From NCBI GenBank assembly GCA_000827265.1, contig KN834793.1:323753-387752 (forward strand): a stretch of 64,000 nucleotides of DNA, read 5' to 3'. The notes under the pieces were generated by a model. That model was not told the DNA's origin, ran no database searches, and saw only the letters and a program-made list of their open reading frames with translations. The position numbers and the translations under genes are program-made. Source of the DNA: Collybiopsis luxurians FD-317 M1. Its lineage: Eukaryota; Basidiomycota; Agaricomycetes; Agaricales; Omphalotaceae. Below, in pieces: positions 54,512 to 64,000 of the stretch; positions within the stretch are counted from its first letter, which is position 1; the number at the start of each line of letters is the position of its first letter.

Positions 54512-57458
54512 CTACAGGCCTACACGAAGATCTCGTAAGAAAGATATAACCCCTTTTGCGACATCTGCACCTCTAGCAGCGTCACTCTCCACTTGTCCAC
54601 CCGGCCGCTCTTTTTCGGAGGGAGGATCCGAGGAACGAGCATCGGCGGTATCTGACCTATTCCCCACCAACCCTCTCCGACTAATGACAGCGTAAAAAAC
54701 ACCCAGCTCGGAAGCATTTTCGACAAGCTGAGCAATCTTTAGCCTCTTTCTTTCGCTCGCGGAGAACGAGCTAGGTTTCCGATCCTCCGAATTCGAGTGG
54801 ATGAGTGGTAGCGCGTACAGTATAATTTTTTGATTCTCGGGACTGTCCATCATCAGCAACCCAAAAAGGACAGAAAGATGTCCGAGCAGAAAAGATGCGT
54901 CTGCTTCCGCTTCATGTGCCTCTACTTCCGGAAGGGAAGTATCTGCTGGTTCGGACTTGACGCCAGACGAGGTACTGCGATGATAGTGATGAGAGAGACT
55001 GGGGAGCTGATGTCCGTATATGACAACCAATACGTCCAATATGGTCACGGGCTTGGCGCAGGAGCAGACGCGAATGCAAGGCAGGGTTTTGCGAACGCAC
55101 TGCGGGTCAAACACTAGAGAGACACACGTAAATGGGTGATTAGCGAGAAAACCTTAACTGATGGAAGTCGATACACACTGGTTTCTCGTAATATTGACTT
55201 GGACTCATCCACGACCTGAACAAGGTTCGTTAAGAGTCCGAGGGCAAGACATAACCAATCCAACGCCTGAGCAGCAGATACAGATGACCCTCCTTCAGGC
55301 TTTGCCGAGGCATCGGCCTCTTCATCCTCCTCCTCCGATGAGACGTAATCAGTCTCTTCATCACTGTCCAGCTCATTCTTTAGAAGTGAGTTATCACTCT
55401 TCTTCCCCAACGAGCTCTTTCCTCCAGCACGCGTGGAGGCCGGTTTCTGAGCATGCGCCATGATATTGCGCCTCAGCTCATCGTACCTAACAATGGACCT
55501 CGCGATAAACATAACCGCCCGACTGTTTCGTGTGAGAGTCCGACCCCAACTAGGGTCGGAATGTGTAAGGCTGACGAGCACTCGGAATACAATTTCTGTA
55601 CACCGACTTGAAGCATCTTCGAGACGATAATGAGCGCTGAACAACATTGAATAATCACATCTCTAACTCACTAGAACTAAATTTGCGTTTACCGTTGCCG
55701 GCTAAGGTTTGGGCATTCGCTAGCTCTGCAGTGATCCCCACTGCAACCAGACCATCCGCGAACCACTTATCCCGTGCTTCATCGAGAAGACTATGGTATT
55801 TTTCCTGCTCGGCGGCTCGTGAAGGTGCCCACTGCCCGAGAAGATACCCATCGAGGAGAGCGAGGAGGTCATGTATTACTCCAAACGGAACAGGTTGTAG
55901 GTCACCCAAAGAGGATGAAGATGAGGCTGGCTTGGCGTCGCTTCGTTTCGGGGGCCCATTTTCGAGGTCCAAAAGGCATTCCGTGGCGGATCGCAATTGC
56001 GTACGTAGGGACTGTAGAAGAATGGGCAGGCAAATGCATGATAGAAGACTCGGTGAGAGTGCGGCGAGGGAATGGCTGAGTAAAAGTGCGTTGGAAATCT
56101 AACAGGAAATGAGCGAGAAATCATGGAAGATGGAGAGAAGCGCACCGGGGTTTTAGATGTGAATATACGAGCTTTCGTCCTTATCGCAGAGTGCAGCGTT
56201 TTAAGTACAGCACAGTCCGCCTTCATTATCCCGAGCGTCTTCAGTTGACTGTCAGGAGCAGAGCTTCGTGTGATGGCTAAAAGAGGGTCCGTTTCTGGAG
56301 AGAGAGGTGCGAGGAGGGAGAAAAGTGTTGAAACGAAGGAAGACTCTGGCGAGATGCTTGATGATGGAAGCCGGTCCCGATGCGCAATGTCCGTCAAAGC
56401 ACCAAGATCTCGAGAAACGAGAGCGATAAAGGCCGCGAGAAGGGAATCCAGAACCTAGCACATTCCGTTATTCATGTTCGTAGTCCTGAGATGATACTTT
56501 ACCTTGTCGTCTCCTTTACCGGCACTGGCTTCGATGAATGCATCCCAGGTGCTCTGCAAAAAGTCTGCAGCCTTTGCTTGCCGAACGAACTCGGCTTCGC
56601 AGAGTCGGGTGACAATTTCTAAAGCACTTTACTTGCATTAGAAAATGACTTGTGAATATGATCCCGATGGACTCACCTAGCTTTCTTCAAAGTTGGTGAT
56701 CCATCCCTACCCATTCCTTCCAAAAGATAACCCACTTCATCCAAAAATCGCCTATTCTGACCCTTGTTCCGGATCTCTGTAATACTTTTGAGAGGTTTGA
56801 TAAGATCAGCCGGGGGAATTACTTCCTCCTTCAAACGCCCCTTGCCTTTCCTTTTGGACGGCGATCTATTCGGTGTGCTAACATCGGATCTTGCAGGTGA
56901 ATGAATCTCAGGGTAAGGATCATCTTCCGAATTGTCCACCCCCCATCGACTCCGAAGTGCTGCATACGACTCTCGACTATTTAGATCGTCCTGCAATTCT
57001 TGCGGAAGCGATTGGTCGGTAGGGACTGCCATTAGAAAAGACCGCGACTTGCCCGTATAGGTACGTTTGTTTGTTATCGCAGGACGTTGAGGTGATGAGA
57101 AAGGCTCCACCGTATCTGCTGAGGGCGAAGAAAATAAGGGCGGAAGACGCTTGGTAGGAGACATGACGGATGGTAGGGAAGAAGTACGATCCAGTGAACT
57201 ATTTCCAGATTCCTGTGAGCCCTCTAACGAAGACTCAGTCTTCGAGCGACCCAACATCCGTTTAGCTAGCCTTGACGGTGTGGAAGGCGCCGAAGGAGAC
57301 AGAGCCGCATCGAAAATTTGAGAAAGGTCTCGGGCAAGTTTCGGTGGTGAAGATTGGGGCTCAGCTTCCAGCCTTTGCTTCTTGGGAGATTCCAGTTCCG
57401 ACTCCAGGTCCAATTTCCTCTTGGATCCTTTTCTACCGTATGTTCGCGGAGCAGACAT
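54512..57458 (-). CDS. WAPL: WAPL-type cohesin release factor
   Basis: Six exons on the minus strand: 57458-56677, 56626-56503, 56454-56146, 56098-55672, 55616-55179 and 55113-54512 (2682 nt, 893 aa). The N-terminal ~170 residues are basic, Ser/Pro-rich and disordered. The conserved region begins around ESYAALRSRWGVDNSEDD, followed by the WAPL signature SITEIRNKGQNRRFLDEVGYLL (residues ~225-250) and KASALEIVTRLCEAEF. A helical repeat region follows with FRVLVSLTHSDPSWG and LALGLLTNLVQVVDESK, ending in DASFLLGHLSVLFGLLM. Fungal WAPL/Rad61 proteins open the cohesin ring and regulate sister-chromatid cohesion in the nucleus. The acceptor at 55617 was chosen because it alone keeps frame into FRVLVSLTH. 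A partial copy lies at 62468-64000. Confidence 0.8.
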
Positions 57459-57987
57459 GAGCGTAGGAGATAAAAAGATTCCAGAAATGGAAATGTCTGG
57501 AGAAACGTCGCGATGGAAGCACGTGATGTAGTTGGGTCACGCGGAGCGCGCTGTGACGAAATGTCACGCGACCGTGACCACCTTTCGAGACTCGCGCGTC
57601 AGACCGCGTCTTTCATGTGTATTCCGGCTAACTCGGTACTTGCTATCTAATACCACTAGATAAAGTTTTACGCTGCGAAGAAACGGTAAGCAGCCTTGTA
57701 GAGTCCGATAACTCCAGGATTCACCACAGTGATGCGATGGTAGCGACCAAAAACGCTATCAACTTTCAGTCATCGGGTGATCTTCTGCTTGGCTCTTGTA
57801 TAAATTTGCCAGGCTGACGACTGTTACAGTGTGTCAGCTGAAGTCAGTTATCCTTCCTGTCAATCATTGGCTCGTTCCTTGCGCTGAGAATACATTATTT
57901 AGAAATTTATTCACGTAATTCTCAACTTCGCCTACAAAGTATAAAAACTAGGCCTGAAACCAGGGTGGCAATAACACCTCTAGTATC
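57459..57987. promoter_or_regulatory. divergent promoter region, WAPL / P450 copy 5
   Basis: 529 bp between divergent starts. TATAAAAA at 57940-57947 lies 41 bp before the P450 ATG. A CACGTGATG element at 57520 and GTCACGCG near 57563 lie near the WAPL side. No gene. Confidence 0.5.
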
Positions 57988-60825
57988 ATGAACACTTTGA
58001 TTTGGCAACTGGGAACTATCGTCCTAGTACTGATTCTATTCAAACGATTCTACCGCGGAAATTTCAAGCGATCCTCTGGGATAGGCAACGTTCCTGGTCC
58101 CGAATCTTCTTCCTGGATCAAAGGTGGAGTGCATGATACATTCAGTTTATCTTTATCTCAGCATTTTAATAGGGAATTTTGACCAAGTGTACAATCCATC
58201 GGCTTGGAACTTTCACGAACATCTCGCTCGGAAATGTAAGCCAACTGACTTCCCACAGAATTTATCTACATATCCTCACTTTTTATTAGATGGTAGTACC
58301 ATCCGCCTTCACAGTCCTTTTGGGGTATGAGTTTCTCTAGCAGCAGTTAGATTAGATATTCATGATATCGGAAAGACCAAAAGCACACTTTACACGTTCG
58401 ACCCGAGAGCAATGCACAATATTCTCGTGAAGGTGAGTTCCTTCTGAACAGGAGGCCGCTCATTTCCGAGAAGCTAAATCTACCCAACCATACAGGATCA
58501 GGAAGTGTTTGAGGAACTCGATGGATTTATAGAGTATGCCTGCAGCCCAAATTCCGTTCGGCAAACTACATATCTGACAATCGCTGCAGAAGCAACTTAC
58601 TCTTATTCGGAGATGGTCTCCTTGGTACATTGGGTTCGTAGGAATTTCCACAAATTACCTCTGCTCAGTAATCTAACTGAAATCTTGATACAGGACACCG
58701 TCATCAGAAACAGCGTAAAATGCTCAACCCTGTCTTCTCGGCCGCTCACATGCGGGGCATGAGTGAGAAACATTTACATTGCCTCAGCACGCAAGGATGA
58801 CCTAACCAGATATCAACAGTACCGTCCTTCTTTGACGTTACTCACAAGGTGATCTAATTTTGCACATGAAGGACCCAAACTTGGCAAACTTTGCTGATAC
58901 TGCTGGTTTAGCTTGAAAGTGCGCTCATGATCAAGTTGCAGAACGGCCCTGAGACCCAAGAGGTACGGAACCAAAAGTCAATTCAAATACTCATAGCTCA
59001 ATACTTAGATGAATATCCTCTAGGTCGATATTCTTGCATGGATGGCCCGCACTGCTCTAGAATTAATTGGGCAGTCTGGGTTGGGATATTCATTCGATCC
59101 TCTAACAGGCGAAGAATGTGCCCACCCGTATTCCAAGATGATCAAGGAGTTATTGTGAGTATCCAAAATTTGACTATTAATTACAACCTGCTTATTGGAT
59201 CATTCACCCAGTCCTACCATGATGCGCTTACATTTCTGGCGAACAAACATCCTGCCCCGAGTGTCTCGGATTGGTACTCCCCGGCTCCGTCGTTTTGTAG
59301 TCGACCTATTACCCTGGGATGATTTGCATCATATGCGCGACATGGTTGACTATATGCACACTGTTGCAAGCGGAATATACGAAAGCAAGAAACGGGCCTT
59401 CGAGAAGGGAGACGAGGTGGTCACTCAGCAAATCGGAAGAGGGAAGGATCTCATCAGTATCCTAAGTAAGCCAGCAAGCGCATCTCAGCGTCTCAGACAA
59501 TAGTTGTAATTGACGCTGTTCGTTTTAGTGAAGGAGAACTTGAAAGCCTCTAATGAGGATCGATTGGACGATACTGAAGTGATCTCTCAGGTATTTTTGG
59601 TTCTCACTGGTCAAGAATTTTGTCTCAGTTTACTGCTTTCCTTTCTGCAGATGAAGTGAGTGTCGCATGAATATCTTCAAGTTGAAAAGCGTTGTAATTG
59701 ATATAATTTAGCACCCTGATTTTCGCCGCAATGGATACAACCTCGGTGAGTCCATTAAACATGACCAGGGTAATTTCTAAGTCACTAACCTATCCCAAGA
59801 GCGCCATGTCGCGTGTCCTTCATCTCCTTTCCAAACATCCCGAAGTCCAGGACAAATTACGGAACGAACTCATCGAGACCAGGCGCCAGAACGGCGGACG
59901 CGATCTTTCGTATGACGAATTGGTTTCTTTGCCTTATCTCGACGCAGTTTGTCGAGAAACCCTTCGTTTGTTCGTTATTTCAGTCTTTTTTAAGAACGAT
60001 TGCTTTCTTGATGACTGAGATGCTACTCTAGGTATGCGCCGGTTTCCTACGTGTCTAGGATGTAAGCTCCTCCGCAACTTCTTTAGACTCTGGCGATTGG
60101 ATCTCATTACCCAATATCCACAGTGCTCGTCAAGATGCTATTGTACCTCTTTCTAAGCCAGTTATAGGACTCGATGGTACAGAAATGCATGAAGTGGCGG
60201 TACCTAAGGGTACAAGTGTCATCGTATCCATTCTCAACACAAACAGGAATCCTGATTTGTGGGGAAAAGGTAGACGGAATCTTGTCACCAATTCTATTTT
60301 GGCCTAGAAGCGATGCATAGCTAACTGGAATATCTACAGATGCAAATGAATGGAAGCCAGAGCGGTGGCTTGAGCCACTGCCTACAGCAGTCACTGATGC
60401 GCGGATCCCCGGAGTATATTCTCACCTGTAAGACTCACTATCACCGTTGATGACCGTAATGTTTTATGTTTTTCTCCCAGAATGACTTTCATCGGGGGCG
60501 GTCGATCTTGCATGTATGTGACCTAATCTCGCCAGTAGTGCATGTAGATATAATTTCTGACACCAACGCTGTTCTCAGTGGGTTCAAGTTCTCGCAGCTG
60601 GAAATGAGTAAGTGCTACAACCCTATGGTCTTATTTGCCGGTTTAGAAATGGCTAACTGTTCTTGATCTATAGAAGTGGTTATGTCCGTTCTGGTGGAGA
60701 AGTTCAAATTCTCTCCTTCTGTCCAGGATGATGAAACATTCTGGCAAATGAATGGAGTTACAGCTCCTGTCGTTGGAAAGGACAAACACCCACAGCTGCC
60801 TATCCGTATGAGTCTGGCAAACTGA
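57988..60825 (+). CDS. cytochrome P450, dispersed copy 5 (CYP5150-like)
   Basis: Same 21-exon plan as the array at 22098-35505, about 545 aa, but 22 kb away. It begins MNTLIWQLGTIVLVLILF (anchor), then PGPESSSW, KQRKMLNPVFS, I-helix FAAMDTTS, ETLR, PERW and heme loop FIGGGRSCIG. The 5-nt exon is at 59651-59655 (ATGAA), so the residue after Met is Asn rather than Ser. The region after the membrane-contact segment is the most diverged (MMRLHFWRTNILPRVSRIGTPRLRR), and one codon is missing in VDLLPWDD compared with the array copies. All joins are in frame to the TGA. Divergence in both exons and introns shows that it split from the array long before copies 1-3 duplicated. Confidence 0.84.
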
Positions 60826-61447
60826 GCTTTGTTGAACAGCTGGAACAAGTTTTCACAGTAGGATTTACGTACATAGCCTTTCGATTGCTTTCGGAATTGG
60901 TGTAATTTGATGAACCCTGACAATTTTGAACTTCGTGAGTGACCGACCCAGGGATTAGTGAGACTCCAGTACGTACCGTGCATAGCTTTTCTGGACCCAG
61001 AGCTATGGAGGACCCAGATCTTCCGTTTCTTTGAGCATTCCAAGTGCCCTCCCAGTCGTAACACAGTGCGTAGCTCATTCTCAATCACCCAGATCCGGGC
61101 CAGAGCAGTTGCAAATAGGAAAACCTTCCAGTTACAGAAAAAGGATCCCACATGTTATTACTGTAAGACAGAGTTTTGTTGCTGAAATTATGTTAATGTA
61201 CTTCAGTCATTACTGTAAGATAAGATTTAAACAGTAAAGTTATACAAAAGTCCTTTGTTCATTGCTGTAAGATGGGATTTGAACAGTTGAGTTGCACTAA
61301 AGTACTTAATACTAAACATATTGACCAAAGAAATTGGCTCTTTCATGCATCACATGTGCAGCCTAGTTTGCCAGGTTTGCTAGACCCAAGCTACTTAAGC
61401 AGACAAAGAGGTTGTGTAACTAGGATTGGTGTATATAGATATTCAGA
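60826..61447. other. intergenic with tandem repeat, no gene supported
   Basis: About 0.6 kb downstream of P450 copy 5. It contains the 52-bp repeat array and a GTATATAGATA run (61430-61440) before the next start. Confidence 0.45.
61158..61313 (+). repeat. three tandem units of about 52 bp
   Basis: Units begin at 61158, 61210 and 61262 with TTACTGTAAGA, TTACTGTAAGA and TTGCTGTAAGA. All three contain an AGTxxTT-rich tail, and units 2 and 3 share GATTT(A/G)AACAGT. They are imperfect, so the expansion is old. Confidence 0.65.
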
Positions 61448-62011
61448 ATGATCCATTGGATTTTGAATGATTTTTGCCAATATTACCAAAGTGCTCACTT
61501 ACTTCAAAAAGCTTTTGACAGGCTTGTAAATTGGATGGGACTTACTGTCAATGGGAAGCCAAAGCTATTTGAGAAGGCCAATGTTGACTTGAAGGCTCTC
61601 CGCTTTCTCGAAAAGTTGATATTTGATATCTCAGACAGTGCGGGAGAAGCAGGAAACCAGCAGTGGGGACTTGATGCCGGAAGTCACCAGGACGAACCAA
61701 GGCTTAAAAAGTTATTTGCTTCGCATAACTGGAATCCATGGGCTCTGGGAGGACCGGAGCAATATACTCTGAATCGGCGGGAAGGCGACGATGAAGCTGA
61801 GCTACAGGTATGAATTTTATGCTCCAGTCATTGAATACCGCACGTCAACAGCTATTCTATGAAACAGCGAGGGCCTGAATTCAAAGATGATCAATATACT
61901 TCGTCTCCGCAGCTCAATGAGCAAATTAAACGTCCCAAACCTAGGCCGCTGAAAGCCAAGCGCAAGGAGAACAAGATGGAATTGAAGATAGAGCGTACAC
62001 AAATGGATTGA
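61448..62011 (+). CDS. small two-exon gene, unrecognised
   Basis: Exons 61448-61807 and 61868-62011 (504 nt, 167 aa), joined by a 60-nt GT-AG intron. The protein has a helical N-terminal part (HLLQKAFDRLVNWMGLTV, LKALRFLEKLIFDISD), an acidic middle and a very basic Lys/Arg tail (IKRPKPRPLKAKRKENK). It has no signal peptide and no family I can name. It lies between two repeat arrays and next to a broken WAPL copy. It could be a fragment of a larger gene or mobile element carried by the same rearrangement. Confidence 0.42.
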
Positions 62012-62114
62012 TTGTTGCAATAATAGTATATTCAAGTCGATATATTACCTACATTTGATTCTTTAATAATTTTTACTGCCGGTGAATGGAAGCATATGTG
62101 CCAGTGCATCCTCA

Positions 62115-62275
62115 ACCTCGGCGTCACCAGTTCCCGCCCTGGCGTCACCACTTCCTGACTTGGCGTCACTACCTCCCACCCTGGCGTCACCGCATCCCGC
62201 CCTGGCGTCACTCCCCATTCACCTGGCGTCACCTAGCGTCACCGTGCATAACACCATCCTGCACCGGCGTCACCT
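62115..62275 (+). repeat. 21-bp minisatellite (GGCGTCAC core)
   Basis: GGCGTCAC starts at 62120, 62141, 62162, 62183, 62204 and 62225, an exact 21-bp period, followed by irregular copies at 62235 (AGCGTCAC) and 62265. The consensus unit is close to GGCGTCACCNCNTCCCGCCCT. It ends ~190 bp before the breakpoint of the WAPL duplicate. No gene in the remaining 62276-62467. Confidence 0.85.
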
Positions 62276-62467
62276 CGTACTACCCATCCGGAATCCAAAC
62301 CTCACTCTTCCCAAACCTGAATGTGGGAAATATGGGCATCGAAAGAAGGGCGTGGTTACGGACAGACGAATAGATATTTCCTAATAAGGCCGGTGAGAGA
62401 TTTCAACAGGATACTCTCGGGGTGAGGAAGGTGGAACTGATCAGAGTAGAGCAAATATGAGAGAAAC

Positions 62468-64000
62468 CTGCCCGAGAAGATACCCATCGAGGAGAGCGAA
62501 GAGGTCATGTATTACTCCAAACGGAACAGCTTGTAGGTCACCCAAACAGGATGAAGATGAGGCTGGCTTGGCGTCGCTTCGTTTCGGGGGCCCATTTTCG
62601 AGGTCAGAAAGGCATTCCGTGGCGGATCGCAATTGCGTACGCAGGGACTGTAGAAGAATGGGCAGGCAAATGCATGATAGAAGACTCGGTGAGAGTGCGG
62701 CGAGGGAATGGCTGAGTAAAAGTGCGTTGGAAATCTAACAGGAAATGAGCGAGAAATCATGGAAGATGGAGAGAAGCGCACCGGGGTTTTAGATGTGAAT
62801 ATACGAGCTTTCGTCCTTATCGCAGAGTGCAGCGTTTTAAGTACAGCACAGTCCGCCTTCATTATCCCGAGCATCTTCAGTTGACTGTCAGGAGCAGAGC
62901 TTCGTGTGATGGCTAAAAGAGGGTCCGTTTCTGGAGAGAGAGGTGCGAGGAGGGAGAAAAGTGTTGAAACGAAGGAAGACTCGGGTGAGATGCTTGATGA
63001 TGGAAGCCGGTCCCGATGCGCAATGTCCGTCAAAGTACCAAGATCTCGAGAAACGAGAGCGATAAAGGCCGCGAGAAGGGAATCCAGGACCTAGCATATT
63101 CCATTATACATGTCCGTAGTCCTGAGATAATACTTTACCTTGTCATCTCCTTTACCGGCGCCGGCTTCAATGAACGCATCCCAGGTGCTCTGCAAAAAGT
63201 CTGCAGCCTTTGCTTGCAGAACGAACTCGGCTTCGCAGAGTCTGGTGACAATTTCTAAAGCACTTTACTTGCATTAGAAAATGACTTGTGAATATGATCC
63301 CGATGGACTCACCTAGCTTTCTTCAAAGTTGGTGATTCATCCCTACCCATTCCTTCCAAAAGATAACCCACTTCATCCAAAAATCGCCTATTCTGACCCT
63401 TGTTCCGGATCTCCGTAATACTTTTGAGAGGTTTGATAAGATCAGCCGGGGGAATTACTTCTTCCTTCAAACGCCCCTTGCCTTTCCTTTTGGACGGCGA
63501 TCTATTCGGTGTGCTAACATCGGATTTTGCAGGTGAATGAATATCAGGGTAAAGATCATCTTCCGAATTGTCCACCCCCCATCGACTCCGAAGTGCTGCA
63601 TACGACTCTCGACTATTTAGATCGTCCTGCAATTCTTGTGGAAGCATTGGTCGGCAGGGACTGCCATTAGAAAAGACCGCGACTTGCCCGCATAAGTACG
63701 TTTGTTTGTTATCGTAGGACGCTGAGGTGATGAGGAAGGCTCCACCGTATCTGCTGAGGGTGAAGAAAATAAGGGTGGAAGATGCTTGGCAGGAGACATG
63801 ACGGATAGTAGGGAAGAAGTACGATCCAGTGAACTATTCCCAGATTCCTGCGAGCCCTCTAACGAAGACTCAGTCTTCGAGCGACCCAACATCCGTTTAG
63901 CTAATCTTGACGGTGTGGAAGGCGCCGAAGGAGACAGAGCCGCATCGAAAATTTGAGAAAGGTCTCGGGCAAGTTTCGGTGGTGAAGACTGGGGCTCAGC
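62468..64000 (-). pseudogene. truncated, frameshifted WAPL duplicate (runs past the window end)
   Basis: Nearly identical by eye to 55836-57366 of the intact WAPL gene, including introns 1-3. Corresponding exons are 64000-63313 (incomplete), 63262-63139, 63090-62782 and 62734-62468. The copy breaks off at 62468 in the middle of WAPL exon 4, so exons 5-6 and the C-terminal third are missing. A single-base deletion near 63644 (GAAGCGATTGG in WAPL, GAAGCATTGG here) shifts the frame in exon 1 after MAVPADQ. Together these make a functional WAPL protein from this copy unlikely. Its 5' end and promoter lie beyond the window. Confidence 0.85.

Noticed and set aside
61158..61313. 52-bp repeats considered as a CRISPR array
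   Set aside because: Units are contiguous and imperfect with no unique spacers, and the genome is eukaryotic.

Overview
The window is nuclear DNA of a filamentous fungus, almost certainly an agaricomycete basidiomycete. Genes sit close together on both strands and are cut into many small exons by introns mostly 45-75 nt long. The gene families point the same way: expanded tandem P450s with signatures I associate with the basidiomycete CYP5150 group, GH5 glucanase-like secreted enzymes, and F-box proteins of the agaricomycete type. All exon structures were inferred by eye from splice signals, reading frame and comparison of paralogues. No alignment or database search was run.

Layout. 60-4450 (minus): a conserved fungal coiled-coil protein and a secreted class 3 lipase. 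4451-5445: little beyond a doubtful minus-strand gene remnant. 5446-15371 (plus): three tandem GH5 genes of identical 18-exon structure. The first two lie in a ~3.5 kb segmental duplication that includes promoter and 3' flank. 15579-20330: an RRM protein (minus) and a Ytp1-like membrane protein (plus), divergent. 22098-35505 (plus): four tandem P450 genes at a ~3.5 kb period. 35754-38211: a decayed F-box gene. 39128-42056: a 12-TM MFS transporter. 43256-44536: an intronless gene of unknown function. 45250-46319: a NOPCHAP1-like snoRNP assembly factor. 46875-48776 (minus) and 49054-50620 (plus): an L-rhamnonate dehydratase-like enzyme and a UBA/UBX protein from a shared divergent promoter. 51136-52965 (minus): an F-box protein. 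54512-57458 (minus): a WAPL-type cohesin release factor. 57988-60825: a fifth P450. 61448-62011: a small unrecognised gene. 62468-64000 (minus): a broken partial copy of WAPL that runs off the window end.

How the genes relate. Several are secreted or catabolic (lipase, GH5, rhamnonate dehydratase). The P450 array ends about 3.6 kb from the MFS gene, with only an F-box relic between, so oxidation and export of shared compounds is a reasonable but unproven idea. The remaining genes are housekeeping (WAPL, UBX, NOPCHAP1-like, RRM).

The strongest unexpected signal is the recurrence of ultra-short exons that must be spliced to keep conserved protein motifs. A 7-nt exon occurs in all three GH5 genes and a 5-nt exon in all five P450 genes. 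A 7-nt exon occurs in the Ytp1-like gene and a probable 4-nt exon in the MFS gene. Other notable signals are a probable gene-conversion tract between P450 copies 1 and 3, a WAPL partial duplication whose breakpoint lies beside a 21-bp minisatellite, and hairpins in the GH5 3' flanks.
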